Program-made: the position numbers and the translations under genes
NCBI GenBank assembly: GCA_963725645.1
Contig: CAVRZD010000005.1
Location: 124,001-188,000 of the forward strand
Direction: 5' to 3'
DNA from: JALYZC01 sp963725645
Lineage (GTDB): Bacteria; Actinomycetota; Thermoleophilia; Solirubrobacterales; Solirubrobacteraceae
DNA: 64,000 bases
Notes under the pieces: generated by a model
Told to the model about the DNA's origin: nothing
What the model saw: the letters and a program-made list of their open reading frames with translations, nothing else
Databases searched by the model: none
Shown: in pieces, positions 36,775 through 47,882 of the stretch
Layout of the letters: the number at the start of each line of letters is the position of its first letter
How positions within the stretch are numbered: position 1 is the stretch's first letter

Positions 36775-37977
36775 TCACACCGGCATGGCGTCCCGGCGCG
36801 GTGCCGCCTGCGGGCGCGGGCGCCGGACCTTGAAGCGCAGGATCGGGCGCTCCACCACGTAGTAGCTGGCGGCGGCGATCGCCGCCGTTCCCACGATCGT
36901 GGCCGCCCCGAGCACGGTGAACGACCGCTCGATGCCGTGCTTCTCGAGGATGGTCACGACCCCGTCGTGCCAGAGGTAGATGCCGTACGAGATCAGGCCC
37001 AGCCAGGCCAGCAGCCCCCAGGCCATGACCCGGCGCGGCCAGCCGCCGGCCCGGTCTCCGAACACGGCGGGGAGGACGAGCAGGCAGGCGGCGACCACGG
37101 CGAGCAGGTGCTTGATGAAGACGGTCTGGACGTTCGACCACCCGCTCTGGGGCGGCTTCCCGAGGATCGCGGCGGCGACCGCGAAGAGCCCGAAGGCCGC
37201 CGCCCAGCACGCTCCGGGATGGCGGGCGATCCACCGCTCCGCCGCCGGGCGGAACGCGGGCCCGTCCTCGCGCTGCCGCGCCTGGATCGCGGCGCTCAGC
37301 AGCGCGAGGGCCATTCCCACCGCGAACCAGTCGAGGAAGGCCGGCAGCGCGAGCTCGAGCGTCGGCGGCCCGATCTCGTGGTCGACGTAGCGGAAGACGA
37401 GCGACGCGACCGCCATCCCCGCCAGCAGGACGAGCTCGAACCGCACGCGACGGTCGCGCGCGAAACCCCGCGTGAGGCGCCCCACCGCCGCGGCGTAGAA
37501 CGGCAGCAGCAGGTAGAAGGTCACCTCGACGCACACGCTCCAGGCGACCACGAGCCCGCCGAGGGTGGTGGTGTCCGAGTAGGTCTGAAGGAAGAAGTAG
37601 TACCGCCACCAGTCGCCCGAGAAGACGCCCGGCAGCCCCGGGTAGATGGCCAGCACGGTCAGGGCGAGCCAGTACGCGGGCACGATCCGCAGCAGGCGCC
37701 GGCGGGCGTAATCGCGCCACGCCGGGCGGGCGGCGCCATGCAGCTGGGCGCTGACCATCGGGCGGTACATCAGAAAGCCGGAGAGGACGAAGAAGACCGT
37801 CACCCCGGTGTCGCCGTTGGCGACCAGCGGTCCCCACCAGTAGGCGTGGTCGGCGCCCGTGTCGAAGCCCACGTGGCCCAGCAGCACTCCCACGGCGGCG
37901 ACGGCACGGAGCGAGTCCAGCAGCGGGAAGCGGGGATGGCCCGGGGGCGGGGCCACGACCGGCGCCACGGTGGTCAT
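36775..37977 (-). CDS. Acyltransferase family 3 membrane protein (OafA/YrhL-like)
   Basis: 400 aa and about ten transmembrane helices. The family starts with LDSLRAVAAVGVLLGHVGF (His in the active site), then TVFFVLSGFLMYRPM and RRRLLRIVPAYWLALTVL; VSYGIYLWHDGVV-like text (LISYGIYLWHDGVV) is near 330. It transfers acetyl or other acyl groups to sugars of the envelope glycan on the outer face. A leaderless TACCCT lies 6 nt upstream of the ATG. Confidence 0.9.
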   Translation of the reverse strand: MTTVAPVVAPPPGHPRFPLLDSLRAVAAVGVLLGHVGFDTGADHAYWWGPLVANGDTGVTVFFVLSGFLMYRPMVSAQLHGAARPAWRDYARRRLLRIVPAYWLALTVLAIYPGLPGVFSGDWWRYYFFLQTYSDTTTLGGLVVAWSVCVEVTFYLLLPFYAAAVGRLTRGFARDRRVRFELVLLAGMAVASLVFRYVDHEIGPPTLELALPAFLDWFAVGMALALLSAAIQARQREDGPAFRPAAERWIARHPGACWAAAFGLFAVAAAILGKPPQSGWSNVQTVFIKHLLAVVAACLLVLPAVFGDRAGGWPRRVMAWGLLAWLGLISYGIYLWHDGVVTILEKHGIERSFTVLGAATIVGTAAIAAASYYVVERPILRFKVRRPRPQAAPRRDAMPV

Positions 37978-37983
37978 GCGGCG

Positions 37984-37989
37984 AGGGTA
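37984..37989 (-). promoter_or_regulatory. Leaderless-type -10 box (TACCCT) for the acyltransferase gene
   Basis: Minus-strand TACCCT ends 6 nt before the ATG at 37977. The divergent gene starts 45 bp away, at 38022. Confidence 0.55.
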
Positions 37990-38021
37990 CTCGACGCCCC
38001 CCGGTACGGCATGATGCCGCG

Positions 38022-38421
38022 GTGCTGCCGACCCGGATCGCGCTCGTGGCCGTCGCCGTCCTCGCCTGCGCGTGGTTCGCGCTGGGCATCCGGCAGGTCA
38101 GCGACCAGCGGGAGGCCCAGCGGTTGATCGCGGGCCCGGCGCTGTCACGACGCGGCGAAGGCCGGCCGCGCCCGGAGCCTGCTCGAGCGGGCATCCGAGC
38201 TGAACCCCGACCCACAGCCCGATCTCATTCGAGCCGTACTCGAGCTGCGTCGGGGCGAGAGGCCGGCGGCGCAGCGGATCCTGCTCGCGGTCACCCGGCG
38301 CGAGCCCGAGAACATCACCGCCTGGTACCTGCTCGAAGTCGCCACCCTCCGCCGCGATCCGGCGCTGAACGTCCGCGCCGTCGAGCGCGTACGGGAGCTC
38401 GCGGGGCGAGCGCGCCGATGA
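38022..38421 (+). CDS. Small membrane-anchored TPR-like protein (one insertion)
   Basis: 132 aa after removing one extra base at 38141/38142 (GC[G/C]). One N-terminal transmembrane helix (about 3-21) is followed by a soluble helical region with TPR character (DAAKAGRARSLLERASELNPDPQPDLIRAVLELRRGE, then NITAWYLLEVATLRRDP). Starts at GTG. Its stop overlaps the ATG of the first YfhO gene (ATGA), so it is coupled to it and may be its accessory factor. Confidence 0.7.
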
Positions 38422-40838
38422 GGCGCTTCGCAGGCTGGTGGTGCGCCAGGCCGGTCCTGGCGGCGGCGGCGCTCTACGCGATCCTCGCCTGCCTCTTCCT
38501 CGGCCCGGGCCTGCTGCCCCGGCACACGATCTCGGGCTCGGACTACCTGTGGTCGGTGACCCCGTGGACCAAGCTCCGTCCGCCCGACGTCCGGCCGCTC
38601 GGCGCCAACTCCGAGCTCGTGGACACGGTCACCGTCTTCCAGCCGTTCTTCCAGTACACGCGCGATCGGCTGCCCGAGATCCCGTTGTGGAACCCCTACA
38701 TCGCGGGAGGTCGGCCGTTCCTGGCCAACGAGCAGTCCGCGATCTTCTCGCCGTTCACCGTGCCGGCGTACGTGCTGCCGTTCTGGTGGTCGCTGACCGT
38801 GACCGCGCTGCTCAAGCTGCTCGTGGCCGCGCTGGGGACCTTCCTGTTCGCGCGGGTGCTGGGCATGCGCTTCGCCGGCGCGTTCCTGGCCGGGTTGATC
38901 TACGCCCTCAGCCTGTACTTCGTCGCCTGGCTGCCGTTCGCCGAGACGTCGGTGTGGGCGTTCCTGCCGTGGCTGCTGTGGCTGACCGACCGCCTCGTGC
39001 GGCGCCCGTCGGCGGGCGCCGTGGCCGCACTCGGTGCCGTCGTGGCGCTGCAGTTCTTCGGCGGCCACCCCGAGTCGAGCTTTCACTGCCTGTTCGCCGT
39101 CGCGGTGTACTTCGTCCTCCGCACGGTGCAGCTGCGCGCCGCGGGCGGGCTCGTGCGGCCGAGCCTCGCCTTCGGCGGCGCACTGCTCCTCGGCGGCGCG
39201 CTCGCGGCGCTGACGCTCGTGCCGTTCCTGGAGCTCGTGGGCCAATCGGGGGACCTCGAGCGACGCGCGCAGGGGGGCGCGAAGATCTTCGTCGACCGCA
39301 AGTTCCTGCTCGGCATCCTGCTGCCCGACTACTGGGGCCGTCCGACGCAGTCGCCGCTGGAGGCCTTCGAGGTCGTGAAGGCCTTCTACGTCGGCGCGCT
39401 GCCGCTGATGCTGGCGTTCGTCGGCCTGCTCGGACGCCCGCGGGTGCTGCGGCTGGCGGTTGCCGTCTTCAGCGCCCTGTGCATGGCCGTCGTCGTGGGG
39501 ATCTGGCCGGTGTTCCAGATCGTGTCGCACCTGCCGGGCTTCAGCGGCGCCTACAACACGCGACTGGTCATCATCTTCGTGCTGGGCGTCGGACTGCTCG
39601 CCGGCTGGGGCCTCGACGACCTCGTGGCGCGGCGCCCGACGGGCCGCCGTGCGGCGCTCGTCCTCGGGTTTGCCGGCGCGCTCCTGCTCGTGCCGCTCGT
39701 GTACTTCCTCGCGGCCAGGACCTCGACGTTCGAGGTCTTCGACCGGGCGCTCGGCGTCGCGTGGGGGTTCGAGCACCCACCGTTCGGCAACCGCTCGGTC
39801 GTGCAGCTCTCGGCGCTGCTGATCTGGCTCGTGGTCGCCGGGGCTGGGGTCGCGCTGCTGGCCCTGCGCGCGTCGGGGCGGCTCGCGGCCGGGGTGTTCG
39901 CGGCGCTCGCCGCGCTCCTGATCGCCGCCGACCTGTTCCGCGCCGGGATGGGGGAGAACCCCGCGCTGACGCTGGCCCAGGCGCGCCAGCCCGTCACGCC
40001 CGCGATCCGCTACCTCCAGTCGCGGCGGCCCGCGCGGTTCGTCGGCGTCCTGCCGGCCCTCGGCGCGCCGGCGCTGTCAGCCGACCTCGGCATGCGCTAT
40101 CGCCTCTACGACGCGCGGGGCTACGACTATCCGGTCCACGGGCGCTACGACAGGATCTGGCGGCGCGATGTCGCGCCCGGTCAGCCCGTGCAGCCCCAGA
40201 TCACGCTCGCGCCGATCACGCCGCGGTCCCTGCCGATCCTCTCGCTCTTCGGCGTCGCGGACATCATCCAGCAGCCCGGCGAGAAGCCGCTCACGGGGCC
40301 CGGCCTGCGCGTCGCCTACGACGGTCCGGACGCGCGCGTGTACGCCAACGACCGCGCGCTGCCGCGCGCGTTCCTCGTCGGCGCCCAGCTCCCGGTCTCC
40401 GGCGAGGAGGGGGCGCTGCGCGCGCTCGAAGCGCCCGGATTCGACGCGCGCGCCACCGTGGTGACCGAGCGGCGCCTGCCGGGCCTCCCCGTCGGCGCGC
40501 CGCGGCCGGCCCGGCCGGTCGGGAGCGTGCGGTTGGCCGTCTACCGGCCCGAGCGGGTGGTCCTGGAGGCGCGCGCGGATCGTCAGGCCGAGCTCGTCCT
40601 GTCCGACGTGAGCTACCCGGGCTGGGAGGCGACGGTCGACGGGCGCCCGGTCCGCCTCGATCGCGTCGACTACCTCTTCCGCGGCGTCCGCGTCGGTCCC
40701 GGCTCACACCGGGTGGAGATGCGCTACCGCCCGGCGAGCTGGCGCGCCGGCTGGATCATCAGCGCCGTCGCGCTGCTCGTCCTCGCTGCGCTGGTGGTCG
40801 CGGCCGTGCGCCGCCGGCGGCCGGGACCGGCGGCCTGA
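38418..40838 (+). CDS. YfhO family GT-C-type membrane protein, copy 1
   Basis: 806 aa, intact. About 13 transmembrane helices. TISGSDYLWSVTPW opens the first external loop, VTVFQPFFQYTRDRLPEIPLWNPYIAGGRPFLANEQSAIFSPF is the conserved loop, and FFGGHPESSF and LLPDYWGRPTQSPLE follow. A C-terminal external beta domain has ELVLSDVSYPGWEATVDGRPVRLDRVDYLFRGV before a last helix. YfhO-family members transfer sugars from a polyprenyl-phosphate donor on the outer face. First of three tandem paralogues. Confidence 0.87.
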   Translation: MRRFAGWWCARPVLAAAALYAILACLFLGPGLLPRHTISGSDYLWSVTPWTKLRPPDVRPLGANSELVDTVTVFQPFFQYTRDRLPEIPLWNPYIAGGRPFLANEQSAIFSPFTVPAYVLPFWWSLTVTALLKLLVAALGTFLFARVLGMRFAGAFLAGLIYALSLYFVAWLPFAETSVWAFLPWLLWLTDRLVRRPSAGAVAALGAVVALQFFGGHPESSFHCLFAVAVYFVLRTVQLRAAGGLVRPSLAFGGALLLGGALAALTLVPFLELVGQSGDLERRAQGGAKIFVDRKFLLGILLPDYWGRPTQSPLEAFEVVKAFYVGALPLMLAFVGLLGRPRVLRLAVAVFSALCMAVVVGIWPVFQIVSHLPGFSGAYNTRLVIIFVLGVGLLAGWGLDDLVARRPTGRRAALVLGFAGALLLVPLVYFLAARTSTFEVFDRALGVAWGFEHPPFGNRSVVQLSALLIWLVVAGAGVALLALRASGRLAAGVFAALAALLIAADLFRAGMGENPALTLAQARQPVTPAIRYLQSRRPARFVGVLPALGAPALSADLGMRYRLYDARGYDYPVHGRYDRIWRRDVAPGQPVQPQITLAPITPRSLPILSLFGVADIIQQPGEKPLTGPGLRVAYDGPDARVYANDRALPRAFLVGAQLPVSGEEGALRALEAPGFDARATVVTERRLPGLPVGAPRPARPVGSVRLAVYRPERVVLEARADRQAELVLSDVSYPGWEATVDGRPVRLDRVDYLFRGVRVGPGSHRVEMRYRPASWRAGWIISAVALLVLAALVVAAVRRRRPGPAA

Positions 40839-40841
40839 TCG

Positions 40842-41565
40842 TCACCGGCAGACCATGCCGATCGACACCCCGGCCGGGAGGCGAGCACCGCGGGCGATGG
40901 CGGCGGCCTCGGCGCGCACCGCCGTCTCCAGCATGCGATTCAGCGCCGGGTGCGTCGGCTTGATGTCCGATTCCGGCTCGCGGCCGAGCACCTCTCCGAC
41001 CAGAGCGCATCACGGTCACGGCCGGCAGCACCACCGTCATGAAGTACGAGTCGATCACCGGCTCCCAGCCGGCCGCGCGCGTCCGTGCGCGCAGGTCGCG
41101 CAGGGTGTAGCGGCGATGGTGGTGCATGTACACGTCGTGGGAGCTCCAGAGCCAGCCGTACGCGGGTACGGTCAGCAGCAGTCGCGCGCCCGGCGCCGCC
41201 ACGCGGCGAAGCTCGGCCAGGGCGCGGGCGTCGTCGGGGACGTGCTCGATCACGTCGCAGGCCAGCAGCAGGTCGAAGGAGGAGGCCTCGAACGGGAGCT
41301 CCTCGATGCGGCCCTGCGAGACGTGGTCGAGGCCGCGCTGCCGGCAGAAGGCCACGGCCTGCTCGGAGGGGTCGATGCCCCGGGCGGGGCCGAGGCGGCC
41401 GAACTCCACCAGGTTCCGTCCGGTGCCGCAGCCGGCGTCGAGCAGCCTGGGGCGGTCCGGCACGCCCGCGCGGTCGAGCAGCGCCCAGATTACTCGCCGG
41501 CGCCCGCGAAACCACCAGTGCCCGTCCTCCTGCTCGTAGTGCTGCGCGTAGGCGGCCTCGTCCAT
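40842..41565 (-). CDS. Class I SAM-dependent methyltransferase (one insertion)
   Basis: 240 aa after removing one extra base at 40995-40996 (CG[G/A]). RLLDAGCGTGRNLVEF is motif I, FDLLLACDVIEHVPDD is motif IV, and PGARLLLTVPAYGWLWSSHDVYMHHHRRYT is the same late signature seen in the methyltransferase at 35009. It lies on the opposite strand between YfhO copies 1 and 2, 3 bp from the end of copy 1. A TACAGT box is 10 nt upstream of its ATG. Confidence 0.84.
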
Positions 41566-41618
41566 GGGGTGCGCGACTGTATTGGAGCCCCACCCCGACC
41601 GGTACGCTGGCGCGCCTC

Positions 41619-44041
41619 ATGAGCTCGAGGGGGATCGGCCACCTGCGGCGCTGGGCTCGTACGCGGCCGGTCGCCGCTGCGGCGGCCCTCTACACGCTGC
41701 TGGCGGTGGTGTTCCTGGCGCCGGGGCTGCTGCCGGACCACACGATCTCGGGGTCGGACTACCTGTGGACGTCCGCGCCGTGGAACACGTCGCGGCCGGC
41801 CGACGTGCGCCCGTTCGGGGCCAACCGCGAGCTCGTGGACCCCGTCACGGTGTTCCAGCCATTCCTCCAGTACACGCGCGACCAGCAGCCGGGCGTGCCG
41901 CTGTGGAACCCCCACATCCAGGCTGGGCGGCCGTTCCTCGCCGATCAGCAGTCGGCGGTCTTCTCACCATTCAGCGTGCCGTCCTACGTGCTGCCGTTCT
42001 GGTGGTCGCTGTCGTTCGTCGGGGTGCTGAAGCTGGTGGTCGCCGCGCTGGGGACGTTCCTGCTCGGACGGGCGCTGGGGATGCGCTTCGCGGGCGCCTT
42101 CCTCGCCGGCCTCGTCTACGCCTTCGGACTCTTCTTCGTCGTGTGGCTGCCCTGGCCACTGCCCGCCGTGTGGGCGCTGATTCCGTGGCTGCTGTGGCTC
42201 ACCGATCGGCTCGTGCGGCGCCCCGACCTCGCCTCCGGGGCGGCGCTCGCCGCCGTCGTCGGCCTCCAGTACCTCGGAGGCCACCCCGAGTCGAGCTTCC
42301 ACGCGATGATCGCCACCGTCGCGTTCTTCGCCCTGCGCGCCTGGCAGGCGCGGCGCGAGGGCGTGGTCCGACCGATGGTCGTGTTCGGCGCCGCGCTCGT
42401 CGCCGGCGCCGCGGTCGCCGCCCTGACGATCCTCCCGTTCCTCGAGCTGCTCGGGCGGTCGGGCGAGGTGTCGCGCCGGGCGGGGGTGGAGCCGGCGTTC
42501 GTGCCCCGCAAGTACCTGCTGGCCATCCTCCTCCCGGACTGGTGGGGCCGGCCGACGCAGTCCGCGCTGCAGGGCTACGAGGTCGTGCGCGCGTTCTACG
42601 CCGGCGTGCTGACGCTCGCGCTGGCCGCCGCCGCGGTGCTCCTGCGCCCCCGGCTGGAGCGCGTCGCGGTCGCCGTGTTCGGCCTGCTGGTGCTGGCCGT
42701 CGTGCTGGGCATCCCGCCCGTCTTCGAGGTCGTGACGGCGCTGCCCGGCTTCAGCACCACCTACAACACGCGCCTGACGATCCTGTTCCTGCTCTGCGTC
42801 GCGCTCCTGGCCGGGTGGGGGCTGGACGAGCTGTCCCGGCGCGTCCCGCGGGAGCGGCGGATGACGGTGCTGCTCGCGGCCCTCGGTCTCGGGCTCGTGG
42901 CGGTGCCCGTGGTGGCGCTGGCGGCCGAGGGTCGGATCTCGCTGCGCTTCCTCGGCGACGCGCTGGGGGTGGCCAGCGGGTTCGCCCACCCACCCGGACT
43001 GGCCTCGCCGGACGTGGAGCCGGTCGTGCGGCTCGCCGCCCTCGTCGTGTGGGTGCTCGTCGCCGGCGCGGCGCTGGCCCTGCTCGCGCTGCGGCGGGCC
43101 GGGCGGCTGGCCGCCGGGACCTTCGCGACGCTGGCCGTCGCGATCGTCGCCGTCGATCTCTTCCGGGCGGGTATGGGGCAGAACCCCGGCCTCACGCTCG
43201 CCCAGGCGCGCCAGCCCGTCACCGGCGCCATCCGCTACCTGCAGGCCCGGCGCCCGGCCCGCTTCGTCGGCCTGGTGGCACGAAACGCGGCGCTGGCCCT
43301 GCCGCCGGACCTCGCGATGCGCTACGGGCTCTACGACGCCCGCTCGTACGACTACCCGGTGGAGCGCCGCTACGACCGCCTGTGGCGGCGCGAGGTGGCC
43401 CCGCCCCGGTCGTACCAGCCGTCGACCACGCTCGCGCAGTCGACGCCCGCGCGCCCTGCGGACGCTGTCGCTGCTCGGCGTGACCGACCTGCTCGGCCAG
43501 CGCGGGGAGCCGCCGCCGCCCGGCCTGCGGGTCGCCTACGACGGGCCGGACGCGACCGTCTATGCCAACGACGGGGCCCTGCCCCGCGTGTGGCTGGTCG
43601 GAGCTCAGCGGGTCGTCCGCGGCGAGCACGCCGCGCTGACCGCGATCACCGACCCGGGGTTCGCACCGCGTCGGACCGCAGTCACCGAGCATCGGTTGTC
43701 CGGGCTCCCCGATGGCGACCGCCCGCCGGCGGGCGATGCGAGGCTCGTCCGCTACGGTGCCGAGCGCGTGACCATCGACGCTCATGCCGAGCGCCCGGCG
43801 GAGCTCGTCCTCTCCGACGTGTCCTATCCGGGGTGGGAGGCGACGGTTGACCGACGGCGGGTCCGGCTGGACCGCGTGGACTATCTGCTGCGCGGGATCC
43901 CCGTCCCGGCCGGCGTGCACCGCGTGGAGCTGGCGTACCACCCCGCGAGCTGGCGCGCGGGTTGGATCGTGAGCGCTGGTGGCCCTGGCCGCGCTTGCCG
44001 CGGCGGCGTTCGTCGGCGTTCGTCGCCGGCGCCGGACGTGA
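41619..44041 (+). CDS. YfhO family GT-C-type membrane protein, copy 2 (two insertions)
   Basis: 806 aa after removing extra bases at 43451/43452 (GC[G/C]) and 43977/43978 (GC[T/G]), the same length as copy 1. It shares with it TISGSDYLW, VTVFQPFLQYTRDQQPGVPLWNPHIQAGRPFL, GGHPESSFH, LLPDWWGRPTQSALQG, LTLAQARQPVTGAIRYLQARRPARFVGL and the C-terminal ELVLSDVSYPGWEATVDRRRVRLDRVDYLLRG. The stop overlaps the GTG of copy 3 by 4 bp. Probably uses the same donor with a different acceptor. Confidence 0.86.
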
Positions 44042-46487
44042 GCGCGGCCGCCGGCATGGTCGAGTGGGGGCGGAGACGGCCGGTGTTGGCCGCTGCGTTG
44101 ATCTACGCCGCGCTCTCGCTGCTGCTCTTCTCGCCGGCCCTGCTGCCGGGCCGGACGCTGTCCTCGGCGGACACGTTCTGGTTCCAGGCGCCGTGGGCGG
44201 GAGTGCAAGCCGGCGTCCCTGGTGCGTCCCTCCAACCCCGACATGGACGACGTGCCGGGCGTCTACGTCCCCTTCACGGAGTACCTCGACGACCAGCTGC
44301 CCGGCCTCCCGTTGTGGAACCCGCACATCATGAGCGGGCGGCCGTTCGAGGCCAACTCGCAGTCCGCGGCGTTCTCGCCGTTCACGTGGGTCTCGCTCGC
44401 GCTGGGGGTGTGGAGATCCTTCGCGCTGGTCGCGGCGCTCAAGCTGTTGTTGGCCGCGCTCGGGACGTTCCTGCTGGCGCGATCGCTGGGGCAGCGGTTC
44501 GGGGGCGCGTTGCTGGCGGGGACGGTGTTCGGGTTCTCCCTCTGGATGGTGCTGTGGGTCGCCTTCAGCGACGCCAGCGTGTGGCTCTGGGCGCCCTGGC
44601 TGCTGTGGTTGACCGACCGCCTGGTGCGCCGGCCCGGCGGACCGGAGGTGGCGGCCCTCGGGCTGGTGGTCGGCCTCCAGTTCCTCGGCGGGCATCCCGA
44701 GTCCAGCTTCCACGTGCTGGTGCTCTGCGTCGCGTTCTTCGCGCTGCGCCTGTGGCGCCTTCGCGGCGCAGGCTTGGCTCGACCGACGCTCGCCTTCGGG
44801 GGGGCGCTCGCGGCCGGGGGGCTGGTAGCGGCCGTATCGCTCGTGCCCTTCCTCGAGCTCCTGTTCCGCTCCGCCGACCAGGGCCAGCGCGCCGACATCG
44901 CAAGCACCTCGGAGCTGGCGAAGCGATTCGCGCTCGGGATCGCGCTCCCCGACTACTGGGGCCGTCCGACGCAGACGGCGCTCGTGCGCTTCGAGTTCGG
45001 CCGCGCGATCTACGCGGGCGCCCTGCCGCTGCTGCTCGCGGCCGCCGCGCCGCTGCTGCGGCCGCGGCTGGAGCGGGTCGCGGTGGCCGCCTTCGGGCTG
45101 GGCTGCGCCGCGGTGATCTTCGGCGTGCCGCCGCTGTTCGACCTCGTGGCTCACCTGCCGGTCTTCCGCGCCGCCCACAACGATCGGCTGGTCTTCGCGA
45201 TGGTCCTGTGCATCGCGCTGCTGGCGGGATGGGGACTCGACGACCTGGCCGGTGGCGGTCGCTCCCGCCGGACGCGGCGACTCGTGATCGCCGGTGGCAC
45301 CCTGCTGGTCGTCGCGCCGGCGCTGTGGGTGGTCGGCGGCGGGCGCGCGCCGCTCTCGGTCCTCGGCGACGCGCTCGACGTCGCCTGGGGGTTCGCCCGT
45401 CCTCCGGGCCCGCTCGATCCGGCGGCCGGGGACGTCGTGCGCCTGTCCTCAGTGATCCTCTGGGTGAGCTTCGCCGCCGCCGGCCTCGTGCTGGTGATCC
45501 TCCGCCTGCGGGGCCGCCTCGCCGCGGGGGCGTTCGCGGCGCTCGCCGTCGTGCTCGTCGCCGGCGACCTGTTCCGCGCGGGCATGGGCCAGAACCCGGC
45601 GATCGAGCGGCGGTATGCGACCCAGCCCGCGACGGGCGCCATCCGCTACCTGCAGTCGCGGCGCCCGGCGCGGTTCGTGGGCGTCGGTCAGGTCCCCCAG
45701 ACGATGCTTCCCATGCGCTACGGGCTGTACGACGCCCGCGGGTACGACCTGCCCATCGAGCGCCGCTACGACCGCCTCTGGCGACGCGAGGTATCACCGG
45801 AATTCCCCAGCCAGGCGGGCAAGTTCCTGCCCCTGTCGCTCGGCGTCCCGGCGCTCGACGCGCGTCGCCTGCGGACGCTCAGCCTGCTCGGCGTCGCCGA
45901 CCTCCTCCAGCCGCCCGGCGACCCGCCGCTGTCGGTCCCCGGGCTGCGCCGCGTGTACGCCGGTCCAGATGCGCGCGTGTACGCCAACGACCGGGCTGTT
46001 CCCCGGGCCACGGTGGTGGGAGGTCAGGAGGTCGTCACCGGCGGTGAGGCGGCGCTGCGCGCCGTCACGCGCCCCGGCTTCGACGCCCGGCGGGTCGCCG
46101 TGACCGAGAAGCGGATCCCCGGCCTGACGGCATCGACGCAGCCGCCCGCGGGCGAGGCTCGGGTTCGCGCGATCGCGGCCGACAGCGTGCGGGTCGCGCG
46201 CGCGCGCCCGGCGGCCGGGGCTGCTCGTGCTCTCCGACACCTGGTACCCGGGCTGGGAGGCGACCGTGGACGGTCGCCCGGCGCACGTCGAGCGCGTCGA
46301 CTACGTGCTGCGGGGGGTGCGTCTGCCCGCGGGCCGGCACGAGGTGGTGTTCCGCTTCCGCCCCGCCAGCTGGACGGCGGGGTGGATCCTCAGCCTGGCG
46401 GCTCTGCTGGCGCTGGCGGGCCTGGCCGGGGTCGAGCTTCGGCGGCGGCGATCAGCAGGCCCGCCAGCACGAGCGCCAGCAGGCTGA
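44038..46487 (+). CDS. YfhO family GT-C-type membrane protein, copy 3 (two insertions)
   Basis: 815 aa after removing extra bases at 44211/44212 (GC[C/G]) and 46216/46217 (GC[C/G]). GTG start overlaps the previous stop; ATG at 44056 is an alternative. It is more diverged than copies 1 and 2 but keeps TLSSADTFWFQAPW, VYVPFTEYLDDQLPGLPLWNPHIMSGRPFEANSQSAAFSPF, GGHPESSFH, LPDYWGRPTQTAL, ATGAIRYLQSRRPARFVG and LVLSDTWYPGWEATVDGRPAHVERVDYVLRG. The last 98 bp overlap the convergent Wzy/WaaL-like gene. Confidence 0.85.
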
Positions 46488-47882
46488 CGGCGGGCATCTC
46501 CCAATCCCAGTCGATGCCCGCGTGGAGCGCCCACGTCGTCGCCGCCGCCACGGCCCCGGCGGCGAGCCCGCGGTCGCGGCGCAGCGCCTCCCGCGCGCAC
46601 AGGGCCACGCCCGCGAAGGCCGCCGCCAGCGCCGCCAGGCCGACCAGCCCGAGCTCGGCCGCCGTCTCCAGGTACAGCGAGTGCGCATCGAGCGCCGCGT
46701 CCCGCACCGTGCGCTCGCGCAGCCACTCGACGCCGAAGCCGCTCGAGCCGACGCCGTCGATGGGATGGTGGGCGAACGAGCGCAGCGCCACCCGCCAGTA
46801 CTCGTAGCGGTTGGTCTGCACCGAGCTCAGGCGGCTCGCGTCGCGCGCTTGACCTTCGAGGAGGGGTGCTCGCGCGCGGCCCCGACGAGCAGCGTGCCCG
46901 CCATCAGCGCGACGACCAGTCCGACGGCGATCCGGCCGAACCGCGGCGGGAGGGGCAGGGCATTCGTACGCACCCTCCCGGCCCGCTCGACCCGGCAGGC
47001 GTAGGCCTGCGCGGCCGCCGTCCCCGCCATCACCACGATCAGCACGACGAGCATCGCGGCGCCCTCGGCCTCGCGGGTGGACGTCGAGCCGGACAGCGAC
47101 TCGACCCCCGCCAGCTGGCTGCCCACGAGCGTCGCGACCGCGCCGGCCTCCAGCGACAGCGCCGCCGCGCGCAGCTGCGGCCAGGTCGGGGCGACCGCCA
47201 GCAGGACGACGAGTCCGGCGGCGAGCGCCGCCAGCGCGCCGCGCGAGAACGACAGGTACGTCGCCAGGCCGAGCGGCGCCGCCGCGGCCACCGCCGCAAC
47301 CCGCACGGCGGTGGCACGCTCGGGATCGCCGGCCAGGCGCGCGCACAGCACGAAGCCGATGGCCGCCAACGCGCCCATCGCGTTCCAGTAGGTGAGCGGC
47401 AGGTCCAGGCGCCCGAACGCGGCCCGCGTGTGGTGGAGGTGGACGATGCCGGGGAGGAGCCGGTCGGAGAGCCCGTAGAGGACGACGATCACGGTGCCGG
47501 CCGCGAGCGCGGGCTCGACCGCGCGGGCGGCGCGCCGGTCGCGCAGCAGCGCCGCCGCAGCGATCAGGGCGCCGAGGTAGAGCACGAGCCGCTGCACGTC
47601 GCGGAACGCCGGGCCGGCCAGCGGCGCCCACGCGAGCGACACGGCGCTCCAGGCCGCGAGCGCCGCCAGGCCGACCAGCGTCAGGCGCCCGGCGCGGCTT
47701 GCGGGCAGCGGCCGCGGGACCGTCAGGGCCGCGACCGCGACGAGCAGCCAGGCGAGGATCCCGGCGATCAGGCGCGGGACGGCGGGCTGCGTCGTCTCGA
47801 AGTAGCCGCCGGAGTAGAACGCGAGCACCGTCGGCCCGGCCAGCAACGCGACGCGCGAGCAGGCGAGGACTGCGGGGCGCAT
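46390..47882 (-). CDS. O-antigen ligase/polymerase-like membrane protein (one missing base)
   Basis: 497 aa after restoring one base between 46833 and 46834 (GC-, Ala). About 12 transmembrane helices. LPLTYWNAMGALAAIGFVLCA, LATYLSFSRGALAALAAGL, then the large external loop with NRYEYWRVALRSFAHHPIDGVGSSGF and HSLYLETAAELGLVGLAAL, the classic Wzy_C/WaaL signature. It would ligate or polymerise lipid-linked glycan repeats outside the membrane. A TAGGCT lies 9 nt before the ATG, which overlaps the start of the divergent FkbM gene. Confidence 0.86.
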
